From Chitinophaga rhizophila (GTDB lineage: Bacteria; Bacteroidota; Bacteroidia; Chitinophagales; Chitinophagaceae), in the NCBI RefSeq assembly GCF_019492185.1, contig NZ_JAICCF010000002.1, positions 372,001 to 436,000 on the forward strand: DNA of 64,000 nt, in the 5' to 3' direction. The notes beneath the pieces are model-generated. The model saw nothing but the letters and a program-made list of their open reading frames with translations. It did not search any database and was not told where the DNA came from. How positions within the stretch are numbered: position 1 is the first letter of the stretch; each line of letters opens with the position of its first letter. Both the position numbers and the translations under genes were made by a program. Of this stretch, positions 1-8,692 are shown one piece after another.

Positions 1-1
1 G

Positions 2-175
2 AGATTAGCATCCGCAATAGGTGCGACGGCGGAAAAACGTTATACCGACTTTATAGAGTGTTATCCTGAACTTTTTAAGCGATTTCCGCAGCATATTATA
101 GCGTCCTACTTAGGTTTAAACAAAGATACCCTGAGTCGTGTCAAACGGCAAAGTTACAAGAGGAAGAAGACATGA
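2..175 (+). CDS. C-terminal fragment of a Crp/Fnr-family regulator (partial)
   Basis: An open frame runs in from the left edge and stops at 173-175. Its 57 visible codons read like the end of a bacteroidete Crp/Fnr regulator: an alpha-helical stretch with ERYxxF-like residues, then a helix-turn-helix ending in IASYLGLNKDTLSRVKR, which matches the family's usual LGIxxETLSRIRR recognition helix. The cyclic-nucleotide-binding domain would lie outside the window. It is followed after about 50 bases by a strong hairpin with a T tract. The family call rests on this short tail only. Confidence 0.65.
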   Translation, partial: RLASAIGATAEKRYTDFIECYPELFKRFPQHIIASYLGLNKDTLSRVKRQSYKRKKT

Positions 176-223
176 TGCAGGTAGTATACTTTCTCAGCAA
201 TACATCTGATCTACAGCAATAGC

Positions 224-258
224 AAAGGAGTGTATCATAACTTTGATACACTCCTTTT
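224..258 (+). terminator. Intrinsic terminator
   Basis: A perfect 14-bp stem (224-237 with 244-257), 6-base loop, followed by TTTT on the + strand and preceded by AAA. It ends the Crp/Fnr-like transcript. It also lies just beyond the stop of the convergent repeat-protein gene at 292 and may serve both. Confidence 0.8.
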
Positions 259-291
259 AATATTCTGTTTAATTACTTAAAGGGATAATTA

Positions 292-2448
292 TCAAGCCTT
301 TCCTACATACGCAAACCCTTCGGCTGCGGCGATATCAGCTTCCGCAGCTGTCAGCGTTGTGCCGATTTCTCCATAGCTATAAATAAGTATATCTGCGAGC
401 TGTTCCGCGCTGGTGTCATAAAATGATATCATAATACCTTTTGCAACATCGCCGGGAGCAACATAAGCATAGCTTCGGCAAAGTGCTAGTGCCAGATCGT
501 TAACCGTCGTATTAGGCGGCGTGAAAACGCTTACAAGAACGGCAGATAATTCCGGTGCATAAATTTGCGGATAACTATTTACAACCGCAGTACCACCAGC
601 GAAAATGTCACCATTACTCAGCTTGACAGCTTGTGCAACCTGTTGCGCATCGTTTACATAGGAAGCGCTTGCAATAAGAAGGATGACAGCAAGATGTCCG
701 GCAGGAATTGTTGAAAAGGCCGTAATAACAGCTTCCGCGATACTATTGGCATCTGCTGATATTGTGCTGACAGCCATAGCTACCATTACGGGTGACAACG
801 GGTTGCTTGTGTATGCATTTGTGAGAAAAATACCCCATTCCATGGGTCTTGATTCAGAATAAAGGGACCAAACCGGGCTAAAGCTTTCGTAGGCGCTAAA
901 ACCAGTATTCGCCATCACATAAAGCAAGCTTTGCATAGAAATCAGGTAATTCCTGTATGCACTGTAAATTATGCCTGCCATTACATCGGGCACACGTGCG
1001 TCAACAGCATATGTCGGATCGTTGTACAGATAAGCAGCTACATCTGAGGCAAAGTAGCCCGCCCAGGCGAGTGATGATGCCATCTGTCTGATATCTATAC
1101 TACCATATGCTCCAATCAGAATATTGGCCATCATTGTAACAGTTGCTGTTTCCGCGGCATAATTTCTCAGTACGGCAGTGACTTCGATCATGGCATATGT
1201 TCCGATCCTGCTAAGTATAAATGCCATTTCATTGACTGTGATATTGTTATATACCGATATCAACAGGTAATACATATTCATCGGGTCACTGATCTGAAAA
1301 ATATAATTTACAGCAATAGCGGCTTCCAGGGCCGTATAAGGTGCCTGCGCCAGCGCGTCAATCATTAATTGTGGAGAGCTCACTTCAGCAGTATAGTTTG
1401 ACAATAATGTGGCTGCAGTCTCGTTAGCTCCGAACCCTAATCCTGAGAGCAATTTTGCCATTGGCTGTGCAGAAGGAACCTGATCCGGATAAAATTCTTT
1501 GATCACTGCCGCGATGTCACCTATATTGTATTCACTTGCTTTCAATGCGCTGGCCATGTCAATATATGTGACAGAGTATTCAGAATATGCAGCGATCAGT
1601 GTTTGCACCATATCGAAAACAGATCCGGTATCGCCGGGATATGCAGTCTTTAATGCCGGCGCAGCATCTACAATATTATAGGCTGACGAAGCAAGCACCG
1701 ATGCCATTTCCGCAAAGCCAATATTCAGCGAGGCATAGGCTGTTTGAATAATTGAGATCATGTCGGCAGCTAGTGCGACTTCAAGTGGATAACAATTTTT
1801 GACAATGATAGCTGTTTCTGCAGGAGCTATATCTGCAGCCGCAAGTTGAATGGCAAGTTCAAGGGCATTTTGGACGCTGGTAGCAAAGTATATCCGCAGT
1901 ACTTCGGCTATTTGTGTACCAGTAGATAAATCCTCCGGAAAATTTGATTTAAGTACTGGTATCACGTCATGAACTTCATACAATCCGGCTAATACCTCGG
2001 CGAGTGCATTAACATCCAATGGTTTGTAGGCTTCGTTGTAGGCAGGTAACAGTAAACCGGCCATGTCAGCGGGGGTACCGGTATTCTCAGGATAGTTCCT
2101 TTTTAGGACTGTCGCTACGTCAGTAGCCGGATAATAGGGAGCTAGCGCCCTTGCCATCTCCGCGGCCGTGAGCCAATGCGTAAAAATCTGTTTTATAAGC
2201 GTAAACATATCTTGTGCTTTTTTAGTTTGTGAAGGAAAAATTGTGCGCAATGCGTCAATAATAGCCGACCATGTATAGTGTGTATTTAAGAGTAAGCCGG
2301 CATTTATCGGATCTTCATAATAGCTACCGAAATTTTTAATCAGTGCGCGGACTGCCTCCGTGGCACTACATCCGGAAGAGGCCTGGACGCCTACCAGCCG
2401 GCTCTCCTGCAGCTGTTCCGGTGAGGGATCTTTTTGTTGAGGGGACAT
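292..2448 (-). CDS. Large helical-repeat protein, function unknown
   Basis: A 718-residue protein with no signal peptide, lipobox or membrane segment, so probably cytoplasmic. After a Gln/Pro-rich N-terminus it is built from tandem repeats. Motifs of the type VLKxxYP recur every 50-51 residues through the first half (VLKRNYP, VLKSNFP, IVKNCYP, ALKTAYP, VIKEFYP). Each unit also holds a DMAxxL helix and an EMAxxLxxxxY helix, suggesting three short helices per repeat stacked in a solenoid. Later repeats are shorter or degenerate. Unusually rich in Ala, Tyr, Ile and Met, and almost free of Lys/Arg in its second half. I do not recognise a named family; solenoids usually bind proteins or peptides. 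It stands alone, facing a terminator. Confidence 0.75.
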   Translation of the reverse strand: MSPQQKDPSPEQLQESRLVGVQASSGCSATEAVRALIKNFGSYYEDPINAGLLLNTHYTWSAIIDALRTIFPSQTKKAQDMFTLIKQIFTHWLTAAEMARALAPYYPATDVATVLKRNYPENTGTPADMAGLLLPAYNEAYKPLDVNALAEVLAGLYEVHDVIPVLKSNFPEDLSTGTQIAEVLRIYFATSVQNALELAIQLAAADIAPAETAIIVKNCYPLEVALAADMISIIQTAYASLNIGFAEMASVLASSAYNIVDAAPALKTAYPGDTGSVFDMVQTLIAAYSEYSVTYIDMASALKASEYNIGDIAAVIKEFYPDQVPSAQPMAKLLSGLGFGANETAATLLSNYTAEVSSPQLMIDALAQAPYTALEAAIAVNYIFQISDPMNMYYLLISVYNNITVNEMAFILSRIGTYAMIEVTAVLRNYAAETATVTMMANILIGAYGSIDIRQMASSLAWAGYFASDVAAYLYNDPTYAVDARVPDVMAGIIYSAYRNYLISMQSLLYVMANTGFSAYESFSPVWSLYSESRPMEWGIFLTNAYTSNPLSPVMVAMAVSTISADANSIAEAVITAFSTIPAGHLAVILLIASASYVNDAQQVAQAVKLSNGDIFAGGTAVVNSYPQIYAPELSAVLVSVFTPPNTTVNDLALALCRSYAYVAPGDVAKGIMISFYDTSAEQLADILIYSYGEIGTTLTAAEADIAAAEGFAYVGKA

Positions 2449-2957
2449 TGTTATTATTTAAATGAGAAAATACCAGGGGTGATACGCTAAGATTTTAGCG
2501 TATAATACTGCCGTCAAATTCAATAGTAACAGCATTGTCTTCCGGGAAGAAATAGCAGTGTTTTGGTACCATCTGTAGCACTCCTCTATAGCAGCGTTGC
2601 GCATAAAAACCAGTACGCTACGACAGGAGGGAGCACATAGCTACCATTAGGGTTGATCAACAAACAGCCATTGTAGAAAAAGGTATGGCATAACTGTTGG
2701 TTAACGCAACGTTTGAATTTGAATCATGCAGATAGTGTTAATTAAATATTTTAAAATTATAGGGTTACATAAGTTTGGAGATTGAGGGCTAACGGGATAC
2801 CAATATTTATTATAATTAACTTGCCAGCAATAATATAGACCTGTATGCTTTACATTGACGGCTCACTGGAAATTTGGGGATACTACTTTCTAAGTTATTT
2901 ATTATACAGCTAATTTATGCCTAATACCGCCTTTTAAAAAAAATATTTATTATCCAA
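2449..2957. other. Non-coding stretch
   Basis: AT-rich DNA between the repeat-protein gene and the hairpin pair near 3 kb. Apart from the inverted repeat at 2482-2503 I see no convincing ORF, RNA gene or promoter. Confidence 0.5.
2482..2503. repeat. Short inverted repeat upstream of the repeat-protein gene
   Basis: Nine-base arms ATACGCTAA / TTAGCGTAT separated by 4 bases, 34-55 bases upstream of the start at 2448. It could be an operator or a hairpin in the 5' leader. The sequence does not decide which. Confidence 0.45.
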
Positions 2958-3028
2958 TTTAGCCATTTTGAAGGCTAAAAAGTCGCAGCTACGTCAAGAG
3001 ACTGGCATCTCTTGCCGTAGCTGCGACT
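2958..3028. repeat. Two adjacent hairpins
   Basis: First: TTTAGCC (2958-2964) with GGCTAAA (2973-2979), 8-base loop. Second, starting two bases later: 20-bp arms 2981-3000 and 3009-3028 with one mismatch and an 8-base loop. The second stem is GC-rich and too long for an ordinary terminator. No T tract follows on the + strand; four T's follow the first stem on the minus strand. It borders the dehydrogenase relic and may mark an old rearrangement end. Confidence 0.6.
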
Positions 3029-3031
3029 CAC

Positions 3032-3242
3032 ACTGGTGAAAATCGCCTTCCACTTCAGATCGATATCAATACTGAAGGCAGCGTTCAGCAAGCAGTTGCG
3101 GAAACTATCACAAAATTTAGAGGTATTGATGTTGCGGCTAACAATGCTAGTTGATATAGAACTAACTATGCAGTACCATACACCGCCGGACTTTATCGAA
3201 GCGCCGATAAATGTTGACCGATATCAGATATTCTACTTGTAA
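3032..3242 (+). pseudogene. Relic of a short-chain dehydrogenase/reductase (SDR)
   Basis: The frame at 3032-3154 reads as LPLQIDINTEGSVQQAVAET followed by ITKFRGIDVAANNAS and a stop. This resembles the stretch of classical SDRs that leads into the conserved NNAG motif (usually LxxDVTxxxxVxxAVxxxxxxFGxIDVLVNNAG). After the stop another frame carries DFIEAPINVDRYQIF, which fits the segment following NNAG. The N-terminal Rossmann glycine motif, the catalytic YxxxK and the C-terminus are missing. A 68-codon ORF exists here but it joins the wrong frame. I read this as a decayed, truncated gene. Confidence 0.5.
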
Positions 3243-3351
3243 CTGGTATGGATTATCTTATCAAAAAAACTTCTCCCTCTTGCATCAAGAGATCTCATTT
3301 TTATAAAGCATGATATCGGAAGGCGGATTTACTCATCTTGATAAGAGATCA

Positions 3352-4140
3352 TTATCGTAAGCACAATGCTTCTATCACATCAAGAACACCGCCCTCATTA
3401 TTGTCCTTTTCAGTCACAAAGTTAGCTACCTCAATGATCTTAGGATAAGCATTTTTCATAGCGTAACTATATTTTGCCGCCCTCATCATTTCATAGTCAT
3501 TCATAAAATCTCCGAACACCAATGTTTCATCAGGGCCAATATTGTTCAACTGCTGTAACATCTGAACTGCCTCACCTTTATTGGCATCCAGGCGTGTAAC
3601 ATCTACCCAAAGCGCACCACCCAAAGCAACTTTCAGCCTATCTGCAAATTGCGTATAGTGAAGATAGCTGTTCTGATCAGCTCCATTCAAATCGAGCACA
3701 GACATCTTTAAGATCGGATCATCTACTTTTGTGAGGTCCTTTACTATCCTGATATTCTTTTGATAAATCAATACTTTTTCAATTAACACCTTCTCCTCGC
3801 TTTCCAGGAACCAATAGTCTTTTCCACACAATACAGGATAAGTGTTGTCAATTCCCCTGGCAGTTTTCACCAGACCCATTATTTCCTCCTGTGGCAATGG
3901 TTTAGACAAAATCTCTTTCTTATCATACATAATAAAGCTGCCATTGTCTGAGATGGCATACACATGTGCCATAAGAGGAGGGAAATTCTCCGTAATACTA
4001 AAATGTGGTCTGCCGGTGGCAATACCGAGCTTAATACCTTTTTTGAACAGGCGGTTGGCTATATCCCAAAAACGTTCCGGCACTTCGTGCTGATCATTCA
4101 ACAGTGTACCGTCCAGGTCTGTGACTACTAATTTAATCAT
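3352..4140 (-). CDS. HAD-superfamily hydrolase, Cof/YidA type
   Basis: A cytoplasmic phosphatase of the Cof-type (IIB) HAD family, which dephosphorylates sugar phosphates or other small metabolites. Motif I is DLDGTLL, with the nucleophile and acid/base aspartates at residues 8 and 10 from the chosen start. GIATGR fits motif II, and GDFMNDYEMM is the Mg-binding motif IV. Length (262 residues) is normal. I start at 4140 (MIKLVVTDLDG) because the 11 extra codons back to 4173 are unlike the family. Divergent from the lipoprotein gene at 4306. The substrate cannot be told from sequence. Confidence 0.85.
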   Translation of the reverse strand: MIKLVVTDLDGTLLNDQHEVPERFWDIANRLFKKGIKLGIATGRPHFSITENFPPLMAHVYAISDNGSFIMYDKKEILSKPLPQEEIMGLVKTARGIDNTYPVLCGKDYWFLESEEKVLIEKVLIYQKNIRIVKDLTKVDDPILKMSVLDLNGADQNSYLHYTQFADRLKVALGGALWVDVTRLDANKGEAVQMLQQLNNIGPDETLVFGDFMNDYEMMRAAKYSYAMKNAYPKIIEVANFVTEKDNNEGGVLDVIEALCLR

Positions 4141-4278
4141 ACTACAAATGTAATAGCTATTATTTATCTCCAAAGGACAATTACTATATAACGCGACTTA
4201 TATGTTATATTTCAGGTCCAATTGAGGACTATGTTCCTTTAATCAGGTGTATCGCATATTATTATTTTATTTTTAATA

Positions 4279-4286
4279 TATCTTTG
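4279..4286 (+). promoter_or_regulatory. Candidate -7 box for the gene at 4306
   Basis: TATCTTTG matches the Bacteroidota sigma -7 consensus TAnnTTTG and lies 20 bases before the ATG. No clear -33 TTTG partner is visible, so this is half of a promoter. Confidence 0.4.
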
Positions 4287-4305
4287 GACACAAATTCCCA
4301 TACCT

Positions 4306-4860
4306 ATGACCCAGCCAACAGTAAAAAATCCATTCAAGATTGCTCCTATTATCAGCGTCGCATTGATGTTATTCTTCGCTAATGGATGTTTTTCCAGTTA
4401 TAAGGACAGGCAAAAAGAAATGCGGCACCTGCCATTACTGGAAGCCATGATGAAAGATAACACAGTAGCAATTGCCACGGTAAACCCCGGCTATAAAGAA
4501 GTTACTATGAAGATTATGGGCGTACCAATCAAGTATTATGAGGTAACCTACAGCTACCAGTTAAATGGCGGGGGTCCATATAACGGAGAGCGGATTCTGT
4601 CATCTCCACCTGCGACTACAGAAATGCCGTTGTACTATGCTAAGTCAGAGCCATCCTATAGTTCTTTTGAGCCGGAACTGGACATTAAACGAATAAAAGA
4701 AGCAGCAGCGTCTACATCCAAATTATATTGGAGTATCGGGTGGGTCGTGTTATCTTTAATGGTAGCAATTCAATTCGTAGCAGAAATTGTTACTTTCTTT
4801 AAAGAAAGGAAAGCCGTGATAGCTGCTGAGGAAGCATACCGGCAGTCTACGCATTATTGA
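4306..4860 (+). CDS. Lipoprotein with C-terminal membrane segment, DUF3592-like
   Basis: 184 residues. The N-terminus carries a hydrophobic stretch ending in FANGC, a signal-II/lipobox pattern. A second hydrophobic segment lies near residues 142-163 (YWSIGWVVLSLMVAIQFV). Between them is a beta-rich part (YYEVTYSYQLNGGGPYNGER) resembling DUF3592-type extracytoplasmic domains, where a YxYxxNG strand is followed by a YxGxR turn. The combination suggests an envelope protein held at both ends. No enzymatic motif. Function unknown; the DUF assignment is tentative. Confidence 0.6.
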   Translation: MTQPTVKNPFKIAPIISVALMLFFANGCFSSYKDRQKEMRHLPLLEAMMKDNTVAIATVNPGYKEVTMKIMGVPIKYYEVTYSYQLNGGGPYNGERILSSPPATTEMPLYYAKSEPSYSSFEPELDIKRIKEAAASTSKLYWSIGWVVLSLMVAIQFVAEIVTFFKERKAVIAAEEAYRQSTHY

Positions 4861-4955
4861 TGCGATTTTCTGTATTAATGTAGTCTACCATTATAGACAG
4901 CTGTAATAAGGATAATTATAGCTATACTTCTCTTCTTATAAAATGGACACAGCGC

Positions 4956-5402
4956 ATGGATAAATTTGAAATTGAAGAAATATCCAAAGACAACCTGAGA
5001 AATTTAGCTGCATTATTTGTAGCACTTTGGCCAGAGTGTAATATTGATGAAGAATACGACGAGTGTGCACGTATTCTCCATTCAGACGATGACACCTGCT
5101 TTTTAGTGAGAGCATCTGAAAACGACGTTGCTTTTATCCATGTAGCTATCAGAAGGGACTATGTAGAAGGCGCATTGCATTCACCTACAGGATATATCGA
5201 GGGCTTGTTTGTAAAAGAAGATTTCAGAAATGCGGGATTAAGCAGACTACTTTTAGATCTGGCCGAAAAGTGGAGCAAGCAGAAGAACTGTACTCAAATA
5301 GCTTCGGATACTGAGGTAGTCAATACTGACAGTATTAACTTTCATAAAAAGGTGGGGTTTGAAGAGGTAAACAGAGTGATGTGTTTTATCAAAAATATTT
5401 AA
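4956..5402 (+). CDS. GNAT acetyltransferase resembling aminoglycoside 6'-N-acetyltransferase
   Basis: 148 residues, a single GNAT domain that would transfer acetyl from acetyl-CoA to an amine. The pattern follows the AAC(6')-I group: LALFVALWPE-like N-terminus, the EGLFVKEDFRNAGLSRLL acetyl-CoA loop, AEKWSKQKNCTQIASD, and a NFHKKVGFEEVNRVMCFIK end corresponding to the chromosomal AAC(6') GFxETERVVxFxK ending. Length is equal to that group's. Acetylation of aminoglycosides is inferred from family resemblance. Stand-alone gene, ending at a shared terminator. Confidence 0.75.
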   Translation: MDKFEIEEISKDNLRNLAALFVALWPECNIDEEYDECARILHSDDDTCFLVRASENDVAFIHVAIRRDYVEGALHSPTGYIEGLFVKEDFRNAGLSRLLLDLAEKWSKQKNCTQIASDTEVVNTDSINFHKKVGFEEVNRVMCFIKNI

Positions 5403-5412
5403 GGAAGACCGC

Positions 5413-5449
5413 GGGTATCTATAGATGCTGATATCATTTATAGATACCC
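5413..5449. terminator. Bidirectional terminator-like hairpin
   Basis: 11-bp perfect stem, GGGTATCTATA with its complement (5413-5423 and 5439-5449), between the convergent acetyltransferase (ends 5402) and MscS gene (ends 5469). Confidence 0.7.
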
Positions 5450-5468
5450 TTACATAAAAATGAGCTCT

Positions 5469-7265
5469 TTATATAGGATCTTTCTCCTTTCCCTCTTCTC
5501 TCACCACATGATAACTAGGAGACAGAATCTCAATATCATTCTGTTTGAATACGTCCTGAATATTTTCCAGCAGGTTACTGTAAATCGCCGCCTGCTTGTT
5601 GGCTTCTTTTGTATATGCATTAATCTGATAAGAGACATAATAATCGTCAAGACTTATTTGCAAGACAAATGGCTTGGGTTCCTGTAATACATAAACTGTT
5701 CTCAATGCTGATTCCACCAGCAGCTTATAGACTAGCTGCCAAGGCACATCAAAACCAACAGTTACATTGTAATGAATAATCAAACCCTGATGCTCATTTT
5801 TTGTATGGCTGGAATAGTTGACAGTTGAACTGGAAAGCACAGTGGAATTAGGCACAGTGACATCTTCGTTCTTAATAGTTTTTATACGCGTTACAAGCAT
5901 ACTTTTTTCGGTGACGTCGCCTACAACCTCCCCTATCTTTACCCTATCTCCTACTTTAAACGGGCGCATATAAGTAATTACCAGACCTGCAACGATGTTA
6001 CTCGTAGCGCTTGAAGATCCAAGGGAGATTAATATACCAAGGAATACTGATACTCCCTGGAAAGCCGGAGATCCACTGCCTGGAAGAAATGGAAATACAA
6101 TCACCAGCATAAACGCATACATAATAAATCTCAGGATATTGAATGTGGGTATCGCCCAGTCAGAATGGAAGCCTGTCAAGTGAATATTGCCACGCTTTAT
6201 TTCATAGAATAAATATCTGACACTTCTTATAAGATATTTAAACACAAAGTATATTACGATCACCTTGAACAAGTCTGGCAGGTAATCAACAATTGCTCTA
6301 ATTGAGGACCTTAACGGGGCTATTATCCACCCGATAAGGGTACTGGTCCAGGATTCCGTTTCAGGGAAAATACTAAAAAGCAGAGGCAGTGACAGATATA
6401 CAAGCAGCAGGATTACGATTATCTTAGCAAAAAAACTAACCCTTATTAACAAATTTTCCAGGTGATTTGCTGTAATAATTCTGGTATTTTTAAGCCTGAA
6501 AAATGTAAGATATCTATCTTTATTGCCTGAGATGAATGTATTAATTCGCCTGAATATTACATTCACAAACCAGACTATTATCACAAGCAGCGTGATAATA
6601 ATAGCTACCAGACCTAATCTTTTTAACAGGTTAACAAAGCTATGTATTTCTCTTTCCTTGGAGATGGTCTGCTTAATTACTTCCAGATACTCCGCTGCCA
6701 AGGCCGCATTACTCTTGCCAAACCATAATCCATCCAGGTTACCTACACTTAAGATCACCTCTGCACTGTTATAAACGATGTCATAATATCCTTCATTTTC
6801 AACTATTGTTAGAGAATCAGGCTCAAAAAAAGGAGTCTTGTACAAGTTATCAATCTTGGATGACACCGCAGTAGCCCGATCTTTTGCATTGAAAGATCCG
6901 GTACGGGTATAAATAAAAAACAGTGTGTCATGAAGTAAAGTTACCGGATAGCCTGTAGCTGTTTTCTTTAATGCTTTTAATTTTTCCAGCTGTGCAATAC
7001 TACGTAATGAATCACTCACAGATATTTTGCGAAGCTGGGCTTCCAGTTCTCTGGTACGGGCTGCATTGCCTGATACAGCCGCCAATTGTTCCGTTAACTG
7101 AACTTTCACCAGGGAATCAATCCTTTTTTGCTGTTCCTCTTTTACCATTACTGCTTCGTTGATAGCCACACTATCAATACGCACTAGCGAAGATGGCTCC
7201 TGAGCACGACAATAATAAACCACCAGAAGTAAAAGAGAAATCAGTGAATATTTAAAGTAGACCAT
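5469..7265 (-). CDS. MscS-family mechanosensitive ion channel
   Basis: 598 residues from the preferred start at 7265, where MVYFKYSLISLLLLVVYYC begins a signal peptide; the longer frame to 7325 adds an unlikely leader. A periplasmic, partly coiled-coil region of about 200 residues (many Glu/Gln/Leu, RTRELEAQLRK) precedes four or more membrane spans. The MscS core follows: a Gly/Ala/Ser-rich pore helix (GILISLGSSSATSNIVAGL), then FKVGDRVKIGEVVGDV and the beta domain with VTVPNSTVLSSSTVNYS. Such channels release solutes during osmotic downshock. The large N-terminal domain places it with extended MscS/MscK-like channels. Divergent from the lipoprotein at 7394. Confidence 0.9.
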   Translation of the reverse strand: MVYFKYSLISLLLLVVYYCRAQEPSSLVRIDSVAINEAVMVKEEQQKRIDSLVKVQLTEQLAAVSGNAARTRELEAQLRKISVSDSLRSIAQLEKLKALKKTATGYPVTLLHDTLFFIYTRTGSFNAKDRATAVSSKIDNLYKTPFFEPDSLTIVENEGYYDIVYNSAEVILSVGNLDGLWFGKSNAALAAEYLEVIKQTISKEREIHSFVNLLKRLGLVAIIITLLVIIVWFVNVIFRRINTFISGNKDRYLTFFRLKNTRIITANHLENLLIRVSFFAKIIVILLLVYLSLPLLFSIFPETESWTSTLIGWIIAPLRSSIRAIVDYLPDLFKVIVIYFVFKYLIRSVRYLFYEIKRGNIHLTGFHSDWAIPTFNILRFIMYAFMLVIVFPFLPGSGSPAFQGVSVFLGILISLGSSSATSNIVAGLVITYMRPFKVGDRVKIGEVVGDVTEKSMLVTRIKTIKNEDVTVPNSTVLSSSTVNYSSHTKNEHQGLIIHYNVTVGFDVPWQLVYKLLVESALRTVYVLQEPKPFVLQISLDDYYVSYQINAYTKEANKQAAIYSNLLENIQDVFKQNDIEILSPSYHVVREEGKEKDPI

Positions 7266-7393
7266 ATTAATTCTGCTGTAAACCTTTATGGATCCTTGAA
7301 TATTGTGAAGTATTGAAGTTAACAAAAGCCGTAGACCTCTGCAAAAAGAAACTTAAATTACCGATAGGCATGCTAATTGCAAAGTACAACATT

Positions 7394-8065
7394 ATGAAAA
7401 ATTTAAGTTTACTTGTCGGCGCATTGTTTACATTGACGTCCTCAATGCTCCTATCCTGTAGCAACAGTACAAAACCGGTAGATCGCCAGGAAGCACTTCC
7501 TTCTTCTGATACTGCGAGCTCATTAAAAGCTAGCAATGCAGCTGAACCCGACGGCATACCTATTGATATTGAAAGCATACGTCAGGCGTATACGGCAACC
7601 GTTGAACAAATGAAACAAGGGATGCTGGACTCAATATCTTTCAATTATTCCTGTAATGAGGAAAAACGGGGAAGTGTCAGTTATTTCACAAAGGGTGGTG
7701 CACTGCGCATGATTGTCCACCGTTATGGTGAATATGACCATCACCATGCTGTTGATCAATATTTCATCAAGGATAGCGCTATATTTTTCATTTACACTAA
7801 TACAGTATTATGGTCTTTTGATGATGGTGCGAACGGGGCTACTAAAGACAATGTTACGGAACTACGCTCGTATATTGTGGATGGGAAGCCTATCAAATGT
7901 CTGGAGAAAAAGTTCATTATTAAATCCACTTCATCAACAAATCCGGATCCAGAGACAGTTGCTAATAAAGACATAAAATGTGGTACGTTTAACTCCGTAG
8001 CCAAAGATTATCAGGTGCTGCAGAAATATCGGAATAATCCCACTTCCGGCTGCCTGGAAAAGTAG
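7394..8065 (+). CDS. Lipoprotein of unknown function
   Basis: 223 residues from the ATG at 7394 (MKNLSLLVGALFTLTSSMLLSC), a clear signal peptide with lipobox MLLSC; the frame extends upstream to 7313 but those 27 codons are not signal-like. The mature part has a low-complexity linker, then an alpha/beta region with repeated tyrosines and charged residues (YFTKGGALRMIVHRYGEYDHHHAVDQYF). The pattern recalls proteins that dock on membranes or bind peptidoglycan, but no named domain is recognised. Ends at a hairpin shared with the marR gene. Confidence 0.7.
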   Translation: MKNLSLLVGALFTLTSSMLLSCSNSTKPVDRQEALPSSDTASSLKASNAAEPDGIPIDIESIRQAYTATVEQMKQGMLDSISFNYSCNEEKRGSVSYFTKGGALRMIVHRYGEYDHHHAVDQYFIKDSAIFFIYTNTVLWSFDDGANGATKDNVTELRSYIVDGKPIKCLEKKFIIKSTSSTNPDPETVANKDIKCGTFNSVAKDYQVLQKYRNNPTSGCLEK

Positions 8066-8082
8066 ACATAAGAGGATAAATA

Positions 8083-8119
8083 GATAATGCCATTTCAAAG
8101 CTATTGAGATGGCATTATC
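8083..8119. terminator. Bidirectional terminator-like hairpin
   Basis: 15-base arms (8083-8097, 8105-8119) with one mismatch, sitting between the convergent lipoprotein gene and the marR gene. Confidence 0.65.
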
Positions 8120-8150
8120 CATTAGAAGGCGATGAAATGCTGGAAGCTAA

Positions 8151-8618
8151 CTATTCTGAGTCAAAATTATTCTGGCGAATCAAGGCTGACATTGTTGAAT
8201 TAAAGGATTCCAGGTCCATTCCTACCTTGTTAAAAAACTCCAGGTCAACAGTCTCTACGCTGATAATAGCTTTTTGCAATACCTTCTCTCCTTCATGAGT
8301 CAGCCTGATAGTCTTAGCTCTCGTGTCTGTAGGATGTTCGTGACGGGTAACGAATTTCTTCTCTTCCAACGTCCTTAAGACCTTTGATACCATCATCCTG
8401 TCAGCATTTCCCTGATTTGCAATGTCCACCTGGGTAACCTGATCACTCTCCCTGGATAACCACGCCAATGCACAGAGCAGTGCAAACTGAGTATGCGTCA
8501 GATCCAGGGGATCCAGGACACGTTTTTGTTTCCGCTGCCATAACATGGTCAGCTGTCCCAGCAGATAACCTGGGCTATCCTCTGGCTTTTTGAAATGAAA
8601 TTCAATTTTCTTAGGCAT
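8151..8618 (-). CDS. MarR-family transcriptional regulator
   Basis: 155 residues, a winged-helix repressor of the MarR type. TQVDIANQGNADRMMVSKVL is the helix-turn-helix, RTLEEKKFVTR the wing approach and HPTDTRAKTIRLTHEG the conserved wing (family: DxRDxRAxxxxLTxxG). Helices rich in Leu/Gln/Arg at both ends would form the dimer. It lies 74 bases downstream of the VOC gene in the same direction. An inverted repeat in the promoter of that gene suggests that the pair is autoregulated. The ligand is unknown. Confidence 0.9.
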   Translation of the reverse strand: MPKKIEFHFKKPEDSPGYLLGQLTMLWQRKQKRVLDPLDLTHTQFALLCALAWLSRESDQVTQVDIANQGNADRMMVSKVLRTLEEKKFVTRHEHPTDTRAKTIRLTHEGEKVLQKAIISVETVDLEFFNKVGMDLESFNSTMSALIRQNNFDSE

Positions 8619-8692
8619 TCTCTTATTATAGTGTCTGTAGAGGAATAAGTTCTAAGTGAAGCCGGAAGCTCAAGAATTATATTGCTGTAGCA

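Noticed and set aside
3036..3242. 68-codon ORF on the + strand as a real small gene
   Set aside because: Its first part runs out of frame with the SDR-like reading and only its end matches what should follow; better explained as pseudogene frames.
8104..8298. 64-codon ORF overlapping the marR end
   Set aside because: Begins inside a terminator hairpin and covers the well-supported MarR frame on the other strand.
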